Shown here: one piece after another, positions 1 through 8,720 of the stretch
Position numbering within the stretch: the stretch's first letter is position 1
Layout: every line of letters begins with the position of its first letter
Source: Trachelipus rathkii
Lineage: Eukaryota; Arthropoda; Malacostraca; Isopoda; Trachelipodidae
Length of the DNA stretch: 19,830 nucleotides
Reading direction: 5' to 3'
Assembly (NCBI GenBank): GCA_015478945.1
Contig: JABUQX010097153.1
Location: 2,501-22,330, forward strand
Translations under genes and position numbers: made by a program
Notes under the pieces: generated by a model
Told to the model about the DNA's origin: nothing
The model's input: only the letters and a program-made list of their open reading frames with translations
The model's database searches: none

Positions 1-870
1 ACACAAAGGATATCCATTTTCCATCCTATTTTTATCGACGTATCCATAACCCAAATTGGATAGCGATTCGATGCCCTTTGGATACCAAATTTTGGATGGA
101 TTATTCCAGTTGGGAATTGGATATCCTTTCGTAATTTTTTGGATAACTCGTTTATGTGTCCATTCGATAACTACTATTTTCATCCGTTGGTTGACGATTG
201 TAGTGTGCATTGGATATCCAGTGGATAACGAACGATGTTCGTCCGCCAGATGTATGATTTTGTTAAATATATTTGCCCTATGGATACCCATATTTGGTCG
301 TCACTTGGATATAGATTTTAGTGCCTTTCCTCTAACTTATGGATAATGCAAATCGTTATATCCAAAATCGGTATCCATATGACATCTGCATACCGTTATC
401 CTAGGGATATCTTACAATGTTTGGCCTCTGTATTTACGATTTTGGAATTGGATATCCTTCCGTAACTTTTTGGATAACTCGTTTATGTGTCCATTCAATA
501 ACTATTATTTTCATCCGTTGGTTGACGATTGTAGTGTGCATTGGATATCCAGTAGATAACGAACGATGTTCGTCCGCCATATGTACGATTTTGTTAAATA
601 TATTTGCCTTATGGATACCCATATTTAGTCGTCATTTGGATATAGATTTTAGTGCCTTTCCTCTAACTTATGGATAACGCATATTGTTATATCCAAAATC
701 GGTATCCATAAGACATCTGCATACTGTTCTCCTGATGATATCTTACAATGTTTATCCAGTGGATATACAATTTTGTTCAATTTGTTTATCTAAGGGATAT
801 TCCTATTCCGTCGACACATGGATATAAATTTTAGATAGATGTTGAATAACGCACATCGTTATATCCATAT
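1..870. repeat. Satellite array S1, 331-bp period, two full units and a partial third
   Basis: Two near-identical blocks lie at about 113-442 and 444-773. The word GGAATTGGATATCC starts at 113 and again at 444, and the word TATCCAAAATCGGTATCCAT recurs at about 359 and 690, which fixes a 331-bp period. A third, shortened and diverged copy runs from about 752 to 870, where it meets a TA microsatellite. The unit is rich in GGATA/TATCC words and the palindrome GGATATCC. Open frames of about 90 codons appear in both units only because the DNA is repeated; they show no domain and drift with the repeat, so no gene is called. DNA before 112 has the same word style but does not align cleanly as another unit. 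Confidence 0.85.
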
Positions 871-878
871 TATATATC

Positions 879-936
879 CATTATATATATATATATATAT
901 ATCATATAATATATATATAATTATTATATATATATA

Positions 937-992
<56 letters not shown>

Positions 993-1010
993 AATATTTA
1001 TATATATATA
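879..1010. repeat. TA microsatellite
   Basis: Long interrupted (TA)n run directly after the satellite; the junction follows a TATCCATTATATAT transition, so the repeat may have grown out of the satellite's TATCC words. Confidence 0.95.
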
Positions 1011-1612
1011 TCTGCTTAATCAGAAAAGTATTTCTGTTATTGTTTTAATTAGTTAATTGTTGAATTAATTACTTGACAGATTGATTGATTGATGTGCATA
1101 ATAATTAATAACGTCATATTGTAACTGGTCAGCGTGTTAAACCTGAAAGTGCCAAGTAACATAGTCTAATTTTTTTTTAAAAATGATTTTAATTTTCTTA
1201 AATATTAAATGAATATATTTATTTAAAAAATAATAAATGCAATTATTTTAATTTTAGATCGTTTTTATTTTGCCATATTAGGTAAATTACAAAAAATTTA
1301 ATTATTTATTATATTGCCTCAAAAGTTTCCCATTGCCGCCATTAGCTATTGCACGAGAAATACCTCTATACTAAAGGTTTGCGTATTTCTTGTTAATGTA
1401 CTTCATAAAAAGTGAATTGAATCCAGTTATTATTTTATATGAGATTGAATTATGCTATATAAATAGCTAATTGAATACTTATTAATTATTAATAATGAAA
1501 TCAGTGTATATTAAGTTACAAATTTTTATTTCCGGTATCTGTCATTATATATGTATGAATTGAGTGTTTGATAGGCTTATAAAATTCTAATATCTTCAAG
1601 ATCACTCTTTAT
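1011..1612. other. AT-rich non-repetitive DNA, no gene seen
   Basis: About 600 bp between TA tracts. It contains a short (GATT)n run near 1079-1094 and many A/T homopolymers. No open frame of useful length, RNA gene or inverted-repeat structure comparable to the blocks further right was found. The middle part (about 1316-1380) is somewhat less AT-rich. Confidence 0.6.
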
Positions 1613-1806
1613 GGTATATTATATTATTATATTATTATATTATTTATTATTATTATATTATATTATTATATTATTATTATTATGTTTATATTATATTATT
1701 AATCTATGATTATATTATGATAATATTAGGCATTGTTATTATTATTATTTGATATATATATATATATATATATATATCTAATATATATAACTATATATAA
1801 TAATAT

Positions 1807-1849
<43 letters not shown>

Positions 1850-1895
1850 ATATATAATATAATAATATTTTTATATATTATATTATATATATATT
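1613..1895. repeat. TTA then TA microsatellite
   Basis: Imperfect (TTA)n from about 1613 to 1750 passes into (TA)n from about 1752 to 1895. It forms the left border of the first palindromic block. Confidence 0.95.
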
Positions 1896-1909
1896 GATAC
1901 TATTATAGA

Positions 1910-2565
1910 GGTCAGCAATCCCGAAAAGTTCAGGCATGTAACTAGAAAACTATAGAAGCTAACACGAAAATAAAATATTTTATTAATCAGCGGAACAATT
2001 GGAAAGGAAGAATAAAAATAAAATAACTCGTTTTAAAAAATTAAAATTGTTAAAAATGTTTGAAAATATTAGAGTTTTTTGACAATTCGAAGCTGCTTAC
2101 TCCGACTTAGGATGCAAAGGTGCCATTAATTTTTTTTTTAATACGGACGAAATACCCTCGAGTTAAACAACGCACGATGGATAGAGTCCGGGTTTCTCGG
2201 CCTACCGTGGCGGGGGACGACGGGGGGGGGAACTTCGTCCCCCCCTCTGTCCCTCCGTCATCTCGAACCCCCTATAAGGATATAAAAAGAAAAAAATATA
2301 TTTTTTCTCCAAACGTAAAAAAAAAACGGTATTTGGCAACATTTGCTCTGAGACAAATGCAGGTTTCAAGGTCAAATCAGAGCGTGCACTATTTTAGGTC
2401 TAAGATATTTTACTAATATTTAAAGAGTTATTAATAAATATTAGAATAAATATTTTTTTTAGTTCCTCGTATTGAAATTAACTTTCCTGAAACAAAGAAT
2501 GTTATTTATTTTTCCTGTAGATGTTATGTTTCTAGTTACATGCCTGAACCTTTCGGGATCTGACC
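1910..2565. mobile_element. Palindromic fold-back block A (short core version)
   Basis: The ends are inverted copies of each other: 1910-1949 matches the reverse complement of 2527-2565 almost perfectly, sharing GTTCAGGCATGTAACTAG. The arms diverge inward. The centre, about 2183-2275, is GC-rich in an otherwise AT-rich setting and holds a G9 run (2222-2230) facing a C7 run (2239-2245) across an 8-nt loop, almost exactly at the midpoint of the block. The core aligns with both edges of the longer cores of blocks B-D (TCTCGGCCTACCG on the left; CCCTCCGTC and CGAACCCCCTA on the right) but lacks their middle, so it looks like an internal-deletion form. TA microsatellite flanks both sides. No transposase is encoded, so a non-autonomous fold-back element is the best reading. 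Confidence 0.72.
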
Positions 2566-2570
2566 ATCAT

Positions 2571-2639
2571 AATATATATATATATATAATATATATGATT
2601 AATATATATATATATATATATATTATATCATATATAATA
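2571..2639. repeat. TA microsatellite between blocks A and B
   Basis: Interrupted (TA)n that directly separates two palindromic blocks. Confidence 0.93.
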
Positions 2640-2640
2640 G

Positions 2641-3126
2641 GACCAGTTATGTTTCACGACTCCCGTCAGTTTTGATATTTTTTTTGTTTTTTTAAAGATA
2701 TTTTCTAGTATAAATGATTAAAAATGAATTTAAGTGGGAACGGACATGATTCAAAAATATATAGGAATTGTTACGTTTTTACACTCCGTCGTTTAACTTT
2801 TTTTTTTAACTAAAGGAATACTATTGGTAAACGGAAAAGGATGGCAGGAGTGGGGTCCCACTCCGGCTTCCGGGAAACGACAGTAGGACTATTCTCCCCT
2901 CCGGGGAGGTCTCTGAACCCCGCTCTTTGGTATTTGGGCTGTCGCGGGGGTCCTCACCATCCCCTACGGGTATGGAAATAACTTCCCCCCTTTCTTCCCC
3001 GTCGGCCGAGCCCCCTAATTTTTTTATTTTTTTATTTTTCATTTATTTTATTTTTGTAATGGCTTTTATAAAGTGACTACAAATATATAATTGGAATTAA
3101 GAACTACCGTCATCGAGATTTTTTTT

Positions 3127-3160
<34 letters not shown>

Positions 3161-3405
3161 TTTGTAATAGGCTAATTTAATGCTTGATCCAATATGTAAT
3201 TGGTTTTTCTGTACGTGTATTTTCTAGATATTTCATTTTTAATTTTTTTTTTTAAATGTGATTTTTTAAAAATTATTTAAAATATTTCTAGCTTTGAATC
3301 ATGTCTGTCACTACTTAAATTCATTTAGTATCATATTCTAGCAATATGTTAAAAAAAAAACAAAAAAAAAGAAACTGCACGGAGTGTAAAACAGTACAAA
3401 GGCAA
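2641..3405. mobile_element. Palindromic fold-back block B
   Basis: The left arm (about 2647-2775) and the reverse complement of the right arm (about 3290-3400) share TGAATTTAAGT, ACATGATTCAAA, TTTACACTCCG-type and TTTTTTTG words in the same order. The left arm holds two related subunits about 120 bp apart (a TTTCACGACTCCCGTCAG-like word near 2651 and TTTACACTCCGTCG near 2778). The GC core runs from about 2840 to 3016. Its apex is a stem of GAACCCCGC (2915-2923) and GCGGGGGTCCTC (2944-2955) around a 20-nt loop containing TTTGGTATTTGGG. The right arm is longer than the left because of extra T-rich subunits, including a T tract of more than 30 bases near 3125-3157. An open frame on the minus strand across the core is a by-product of GC content. 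Confidence 0.72.
3120..3157. repeat. Poly-T tract
   Basis: Nearly pure T run of about 37 bases with one C, inside the right arm of palindromic block B. It marks the A/T-rich tail of an arm subunit. Confidence 0.9.
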
Positions 3406-3545
3406 ATATATATACTATATATATATAGTTATATATATATATATAATATATAATATATATAATATATATATAATATATATAATATAAATATAGTATATAT
3501 ATATATATAATATATATTAATATATATAATCTATATATATATATA
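3406..3545. repeat. TA microsatellite between blocks B and C
   Basis: Interrupted (TA)n with occasional single-base breaks; borders two palindromic blocks. Confidence 0.93.
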
Positions 3546-3840
3546 ATGGTGAGAGAGTTTTAAACCACAACTATCATCGATCCACATCTCAAAAACTACA
3601 ATAGCTTAACAGGAAAGAAATACATTGCTGGAATCTTGGCAAAATTTTATTGCGGAAATGTATAAAAAAAAAGAAAAAAAAAAATAAATAAATGAAAAAC
3701 ATCTCAAAAACTACAATAGCTACAGCAAAAAAGAAATACATGTTTTGGAATAACTGGTAAAAATTAGTTTAGGAAGAACGTAAAAAAAAATAAATAAAAT
3801 AATATTGGCTATTTTTTATTTTTTTAGAGCAGGGGACATA

Positions 3841-3842
3841 AT

Positions 3843-3882
<40 letters not shown>

Positions 3883-3888
3883 ATATAG

Positions 3889-3934
<46 letters not shown>

Positions 3935-3937
3935 TAA

Positions 3938-3983
<46 letters not shown>

Positions 3984-3988
3984 ATATT
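3841..3988. repeat. TA microsatellite inside block C, left of the core
   Basis: Long interrupted (TA)n between the left arm and GC core of palindromic block C. Low-complexity Tyr/Ile codon runs in it are not coding. Confidence 0.93.
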
Positions 3989-4429
3989 TGTAAAGGTATT
4001 ACACGGGAATGTAGGGGCTGCGAGCCGAACGGGGAACACAGGGGGGGACGTTTCCATAACCCCGTAGGGGAGGGCGGAGAACCCCCGCGACACCCAAATA
4101 CCAAGAGCGGGGGTTCCGGAGACTCTCCCGGGAGGGGGAATTAGTCCTACCCCGTAGTTCCCCGGCAGGCCGAGAGACCCCTGACTTCCTGCCATCGGTC
4201 CGTATAACCCTTGGGTATTCTTTTGTAAAAAAAAACGCAAAATTTAATAGAAAGTCGCTATTTATTTGTAATCCGGATTTGTAACAATAAAAGTCTCTAA
4301 AAGCCTCTCTAAGATCATATTACTATAATTATAATATTTTTTATTTTTTCATTTTTTTACATTTTCCTATGTAAATTTTACCAGGATTCAAAAATTATTC
4401 CTTTTCGCTGTAGCTGTTGTAGTTTTTGT

Positions 4430-4545
4430 TATATATATATATTTATATATATATATATATATACAGTATATAATATTTATATAAGATATAAATGTTAGCA
4501 TATAAATATACAATATACTATATTTAAAAAATATCATATGAATTT
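4430..4545. repeat. TA-rich tract inside block C, right arm
   Basis: Interrupted (TA)n lying between the two inverted subunits of the right arm; no equivalent interruption exists between the left-arm subunits. Confidence 0.85.
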
Positions 4546-4687
4546 TTTATTTATTTTTTTTTTTTAAATACCTGTTTCCGCCTGAAAATTGACACATTCC
4601 AGCAATTGTATTCCTTTTTCCCTGTACTATTGTAGTGTTTTTGAGATTAAATCGATGATAGTTGTGGCTTTAAACCAAATTTCACCA

Positions 4688-4811
4688 TATATATATATTA
4701 TATATATTATATATATAGTAATATATATTATAATTATAATATATATAATATATATATTATATATGATAACTAATATTATTTATATATTAATATAATATAA
4801 TTAATAATAAC
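4688..4811. repeat. TA microsatellite right of block C
   Basis: Interrupted (TA)n between block C and the outer arm segment of the next palindrome. Confidence 0.93.
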
Positions 4812-4815
4812 AAAA

Positions 4816-4951
4816 GACCAGTTTTTGAAATACCTTGGGAAGTCGTTAAAAAAAATAAAAAGAAAACAATGGTTTGTTTTACTCTTTTTCGATCGCTCAA
4901 GCCGTGTAAGGTCCTCATTCACGATCTCCTTTTTTTTTTTGCGACGAGAGC
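4816..4951 (+). repeat. Outer arm segment E1, inverted partner of 6770-6890
   Basis: This block shares an ordered series of words with the reverse complement of 6770-6890: CAGTTTTTGA, GGGAAGTC, CTTTTTCGA, CGCTCAAG, AAGGTC, TCACGA and a CGACGA/CGACA end. The midpoint of the two segments is about 5853, the apex of palindromic block D, so they look like outer arms of one larger palindrome of about 2.07 kb rather than unrelated insertions. The A-rich stretch after GGGAAGTCG resembles the A-rich tails of the subunits in blocks C and D. Confidence 0.75.
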
Positions 4952-5121
4952 ATTATTATTATTATTATCTTATTATTAATTTATTATTATTATTATTATT
5001 ATTAATATTATTATTTATATATTACTTATTATTATTCTATTATTATTATTATTATATTATTATTATATTATATAGTATTTTATAGTAATATATATTTATT
5101 ATATATCAGTTATATATATAT

Positions 5122-5167
<46 letters not shown>

Positions 5168-5185
5168 ATATATATATATATGACT

Positions 5186-5216
<31 letters not shown>

Positions 5217-5382
5217 ATATATCTACCGGTATATATAATATATTATATATATATATTATATATTATAATATATATAGTATATATATATATATGATATTAT
5301 TATTATATGTATTATAATATAATATAGTATATATTATATATATATATTATATAATATATATATATATATATATATTAATATT
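4951..5382. repeat. TTA then TA microsatellite, left of block D
   Basis: Imperfect (TTA)n from 4951 to about 5085, then about 290 bp of (TA)n with scattered breaks. It is one of the longest microsatellite tracts in the window. Confidence 0.95.
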
Positions 5383-6282
5383 AGGGATGGGTTTCCATGG
5401 TCCGTCATATGTATCTTTAAAACTATTAATGCTACAGTAAGACGGAATACATTGCTGGAATGCTGGTCCAATGTTTGAGTGGCTGGAAATGTAAAAGAAA
5501 AATATAAAAAAATTAAAAAAAAATATATCGAAAATATGTAACTACAGCCTTAAAAGGAATACATTTTTAGGAATCTCTGGTAACAATTACAGCATACGGA
5601 AAATTGCAAAAGCTAAATAAATAAAAAAAAAATTATTGTTAATATTATAAGTAATAGATTAGAAGGCCTATTTAGACCTTTTATTGGTTTCTCGATTAAA
5701 TAAATAGACTTTCTATAAATTTTGCTTTTTTTTTTAACTACGCCAGGTATACTGCACGATGCCAGGAGTCGTGGTCTTCGGCTTCGGGAACTACGGGTAG
5801 GACTAATTCCCCGCCCCCCGGGGAGGGTCTCCGGAAACCCCCGCTCTTGGGTATTTGGCGTGTCGGTAGTCGATGGTGGTTCTGAGCTGAGGCCGCGGCG
5901 CGTCCCATATAGCGTAGGGGTAGGAACTAACGCCCCACCTGTAGTCCGTCGGCTCGAGCCCCCTACTTGGCCCTGTAACCTTTACAAATAATTACTATAT
6001 ACTATGTTCCCCTGCTCCTAAAATAAATGCCAATATTTATTTTATTTATTTTTTTTTTTTTTAACATTTCCCTATCTAAAATTTAACCAGGATTCCAAAA
6101 ATTTTACTTTCGCTTAGCTATTGTAGTTTTTGAAGATATATTTTTTTGATTTTTTTTTTTTATTTTATTTTTTTACATTTCCAAGCACTAAAATTGGACC
6201 AAGCATTCCCAGCTGTATTCCGTTTTTACTTGTAGCATTAAGTATTTTTAAGATACATATGACGGACATGGAAACGCTGGCC
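5383..6282. mobile_element. Palindromic fold-back block D
   Basis: The ends are inverted copies: TCCGTCATATGTATCTT at 5401-5417 is matched perfectly by 6250-6266, and the adjoining GTTTCCATG also matches. As in block C, each arm has two A-tailed subunits about 115 bp apart (near 5414 and 5529; inverted copies at about 6062-6140 and 6175-6265), and they share GGAATACATTGCTGGAAT-type words with block C. The GC core (about 5742-5968) aligns with the cores of B and C: GTAGGACTAATTCCCC, CTCCGGAAACCCCCGC, CTTGGGTATTTGG, GTCGGCTCGAGCCCCCTA. The right half of its apex stem is degraded (GTCGGTAGTCGATGG replaces the GCGGGGG side). An 89-codon open frame crosses the core but has no recognisable product. 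Confidence 0.78.
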
Positions 6283-6314
<32 letters not shown>

Positions 6315-6476
6315 TAATATATGAATATATAAAATATATATATATATATATATATTATATGATATAGTATATATATATATATATATATATATTATGTATG
6401 TATAGCTATATATATATACAATATATTATTTATACTTATATATATAATATATATACTAATATATTATATATATATA

Positions 6477-6514
<38 letters not shown>

Positions 6515-6542
6515 TTATATATATATATATAATATTATATAA
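6283..6542. repeat. TA microsatellite right of block D
   Basis: About 260 bp of interrupted (TA)n. Confidence 0.95.
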
Positions 6543-6671
6543 TTCAAATAAATCTGTTTTCAGTGTAAATTTTTTCTTTAATTTTTGTTTTTAGGTTAGT
6601 TAGGTTACATAACCAACGCTACTAATCTAAAACAAAGTAAAGAAACATACCTGAAACTAAAATAGCAGTGA
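6543..6671. repeat. Small palindrome enclosed by TA microsatellites
   Basis: The left half (GTTTTCAG, TTTTTTCTTTA, TTTGTTTTTAG, GTTAGT) matches the reverse complement of the right half (GTTTCAG, TTTCTTTACTTTG, TTTTAGATTAG) along its length. The apex is a perfect hairpin, GGTTA-CA-TAACC at 6603-6614, near the block midpoint. It contains TTAGGTTAGTTAGG-like words. It resembles a miniature relative of the larger fold-back blocks in form, but no sequence homology with their cores was seen. Confidence 0.65.
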
Positions 6672-6701
6672 TTATATATATATTATTATATATATTATAT
6701 A

Positions 6702-6773
<72 letters not shown>
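6672..6773. repeat. TA microsatellite
   Basis: About 100 bp, including one of the longest uninterrupted (TA)n runs in the window. Confidence 0.96.
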
Positions 6774-6775
<2 letters not shown>

Positions 6776-6890
6776 CTTTTGTCGTTTGCAAATAGACTCG
6801 TGACTGAGTTGACCTTGAACGGCCTTGAGCGACTCGAAAAAGTCACCATAGGCTATACTGACTTCCCATGGATCAAAAACTGAACTTTCG
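6770..6890 (-). repeat. Outer arm segment E2, inverted partner of 4816-4951
   Basis: Homologous in reverse orientation to 4816-4951, through an ordered set of shared words. It also carries a small internal stem, GTGACT-GAGT (6800-6809) facing ACTC-AGTCAC (6832-6846). An open frame runs through it on the plus strand, continuing out of the TA tract, but the homologous segment at 4816 does not preserve it, so no gene is called. Confidence 0.75.
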
Positions 6891-6891
6891 C

Positions 6892-6993
6892 CATATATAT
6901 AATAATTATATATATATATGTAGTATAATATATAGTATAATATATATGATATTATATATATAATATATATATAGTATAATATATGTATATATT
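6892..6993. repeat. TA microsatellite
   Basis: Interrupted (TA)n bordering the retrotransposon remnant on its left. Confidence 0.93.
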
Positions 6994-7059
6994 AGTAATT
7001 TTTCTGTACTGTAACTATCAGTGTTGAGTTTTCGGATATGCTCAATTTTGACTCACAAG

Positions 7060-7919
7060 GACAGTGTGAAATTATTGTTGAATGGTGCACAAGTTGTGAC
7101 AGGGTCTGAGTTTAAGTATTTAGGTTATATTTTGGATGAATAAAGTAAGTGAAAAAAGGAAAAGGAAATGTGTTAAAGTTGTGACTACTCAGGACCTATT
7201 AAATCTTTGGTGAATGCTAGGGGACTAAGTGTCGAATGTGCGAGGATCTTGCATGAGGGTATGCTGGTACCGGTGTTAATGTATGGAAGTGAAACGACAG
7301 TATATAATAGTAGGTTTAGATCTAAGGTGCAGGCTGGTAAGATGGATAATCTTAGGATGTGTTAGGTGTGAGGAAGATCGATAAAATGAGGAATGAACGG
7401 ATTAGGGAGATATGTGAAGTTGCAAAAAGTGTAAATGAAAGAATAACTGAGAATGTATTAAGATGGTTTGGTCATGTGGAGCGGATGAATGGAAGTCGGT
7501 TGGTCAAGCGAGTGAACAGAGGAGTGTGTGTTGGAAACCGACCGACTGGAAGACCAAAGAAGAAGTGAATTGAGCCTGTAAAAGAATGTTTGAGAGATAG
7601 GAATGTTGACTTGGTGCAAACGAAGTGAATGGTGATTAATAGGAATGAATGGCGTGGTTTTGTGAAGGGGTGTGGCTGTGGGCCTGGCCCAGGGGATGAA
7701 CCCTGCAATTACGACATACTACAGTGTGTGAATGTCACGAAATATGAAGTTTTAGAGCGGATACCTGTTGTGGACACTCTCGCACTTAAGGGTACGAAGG
7801 GATGGTATCGGAGGGGGGGGGGCCTTCTTTTTCGACTTCGGTCACCTTTTTCTTACCTTTTCCGTGTTAGGGCTGATCAGCATCTCACCCCCAATCTGGG
7901 ATAATTAAAGTTATTATTA
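7060..7919 (+). mobile_element. 5'-truncated non-LTR retrotransposon remnant with (ATT)n tail
   Basis: The segment holds the end of a reverse transcriptase reading frame, a further in-frame C-terminal stretch, a stop at about 7902-7904 and then AATTAAAGTTATTATTATTAT, a short microsatellite tail of the sort left by target-primed reverse transcription. Upstream polymerase motifs and any endonuclease are missing; the left end runs into a TA microsatellite at about 6993. This is a dead-on-arrival 5' truncation, oriented plus. Clade is uncertain: the C-terminal pattern is shared by many invertebrate LINE-like elements, including jockey-like and RTE-like annotations. Confidence 0.85.
7066..7904 (+). 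pseudogene. Reverse transcriptase C-terminal fragment, broken
   Basis: In its full form this protein would copy element RNA into DNA at a nicked target; only the region after the polymerase catalytic core survives. Recognisable pieces in order are LLLNGAQV, then EFKYLGYILDE (7105-7138), a typical 'YLG' block; MLVPVLMYGSET (about 7261-7296); KMDNLR then LGVRKIDKMRNERIREIC from about 7362; and VLRWFGHVERM (about 7456-7488) followed by RLVKRV and GRPKKK. The LRWFGH-ER-M and GRP-K blocks are hallmarks of non-LTR element C-termini. Breaks: a TAA after LDE at about 7139, frame loss between about 7145 and 7200, a frameshift near 7357, and TGA codons at about 7566 and 7626 where a Trp codon is expected in relatives. 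It cannot make protein. Confidence 0.85.
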
Positions 7920-8220
7920 TTATATAAATAAATATATAATATTTATAATCATATATATATATATATATATATATTATATTATAGTATATAATATAATAAT
8001 TATATAATAATACTATATATATATTATATATTACATATATTATATATATAAATATATATATTATATATTAAGTATATATTATATATATAATATATATATT
8101 AATATATATATATATATATATAATATATATATATATATATAATTATATTTATATTATAAAACATATAAGATAATGATATATATAAATATATATATATATA
8201 TAGTTTATATATATAATATT
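7920..8220. repeat. TA microsatellite after the retrotransposon tail
   Basis: About 300 bp of interrupted (TA)n that continues from the (ATT)n tail of the retrotransposon remnant. Confidence 0.95.
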
Positions 8221-8602
8221 CATCCTCCACGATATTAAAAACAGGTAAAAGGCTCATTACACTGGTGGAGCGACCTTGCTGGAAATTTTTTGAAAGTATG
8301 TCAAAAACTATTGTATTTTGAAGTTGCCCACAAAAATAAATTGGACGGACCCAAAGAATTTGTGTTTATTAAATCTCTGCTGTTTCAAGATATAGCCTAC
8401 TAAGAAGTTAGTCAAATGAGATTAAATTTCTAAAATCATGCTGACATTTAAAGTTGCATTAGCAAAACTATTATCATATGCATTGTTTAAAAAATTTGGA
8501 TGCATTTCTGCAGAAATGAACATTAACAATTGAATGTTTTATATGAATGCCAGTATAATTATTATATCAATTTAGACTAATTAAGATTGGCACTATTTTC
8601 AG

Positions 8603-8720
8603 CTGCTGTAAGGAGTAATCATTTGGCAAGTGCTGCATCAGATGTCAAAATTGAAAAGGCAGTAGTGGGAGAATGGTTGAGGAGGGTTGACTGATTGCCA
8701 AGGAAGAAAATCCTGTGCAA
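8603..8720 (+). other. Weak exon candidate with acceptor and donor signals
   Basis: CACTATTTTCAG ends at 8602, a good 3' splice signal, and GTAAGAG starts at 8721, a good 5' splice signal, giving a 118-nt interval richer in GC than its flanks. From 8605 a frame runs 29 codons (starting AVRSNHLASAASDVK and passing EKAVVGEWLRR) to TGA at 8692-8694. A different frame is open from about 8680 to the donor, so an intact internal exon would need a frameshift; otherwise this is a terminal exon, a pseudogene piece or chance. No protein family is recognised. Confidence 0.25.

Larger units (their letters stand above)
3546..4688. mobile_element. Palindromic fold-back block C
   Basis: The outer ends are inverted copies: the 17-nt CCACAACTATCATCGAT at 3565-3581 is matched perfectly by its complement at 4651-4667, and the flanking TGGTGA/TCACCA ends also match. 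Each arm is a pair of about 115-bp subunits. The word CATCTCAAAAACTACAATAGC starts at about 3585 and again at about 3700, each followed by AAATACAT, TGG, an AAAATT stretch and a poly-A-rich tail; two inverted copies lie at about 4350-4430 and 4565-4650. The GC core (about 3998-4215) lies in reverse orientation relative to B and D. Its apex stem ACCCCCGC/GCGGGGGT encloses an 18-nt loop at 4089-4106. TA tracts interrupt both arms (3841-3988 and 4430-4545). Confidence 0.78.

Noticed and set aside
56..677. Two plus-strand open frames with closely similar peptides
   Set aside because: They lie in two copies of a 331-bp satellite unit; the similarity is at DNA level and there is no recognisable domain.
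3842..4240. 132-codon minus-strand open frame
   Set aside because: Half is the GC core of palindromic block C and half is Tyr/Ile runs from a TA microsatellite; the frame is not kept in the other cores.
5940..5985. GTCGGCTCGAGCCCC in the palindrome cores as an RNA polymerase III B box (SINE or tRNA origin)
   Set aside because: The match to GGTTCGANNCC is poor, no A box was found at the right distance, and no tRNA cloverleaf could be built.
5722..5991. 89-codon plus-strand open frame across the core of block D
   Set aside because: The related cores in blocks A-C have indels that break this frame, so it is not under coding constraint.
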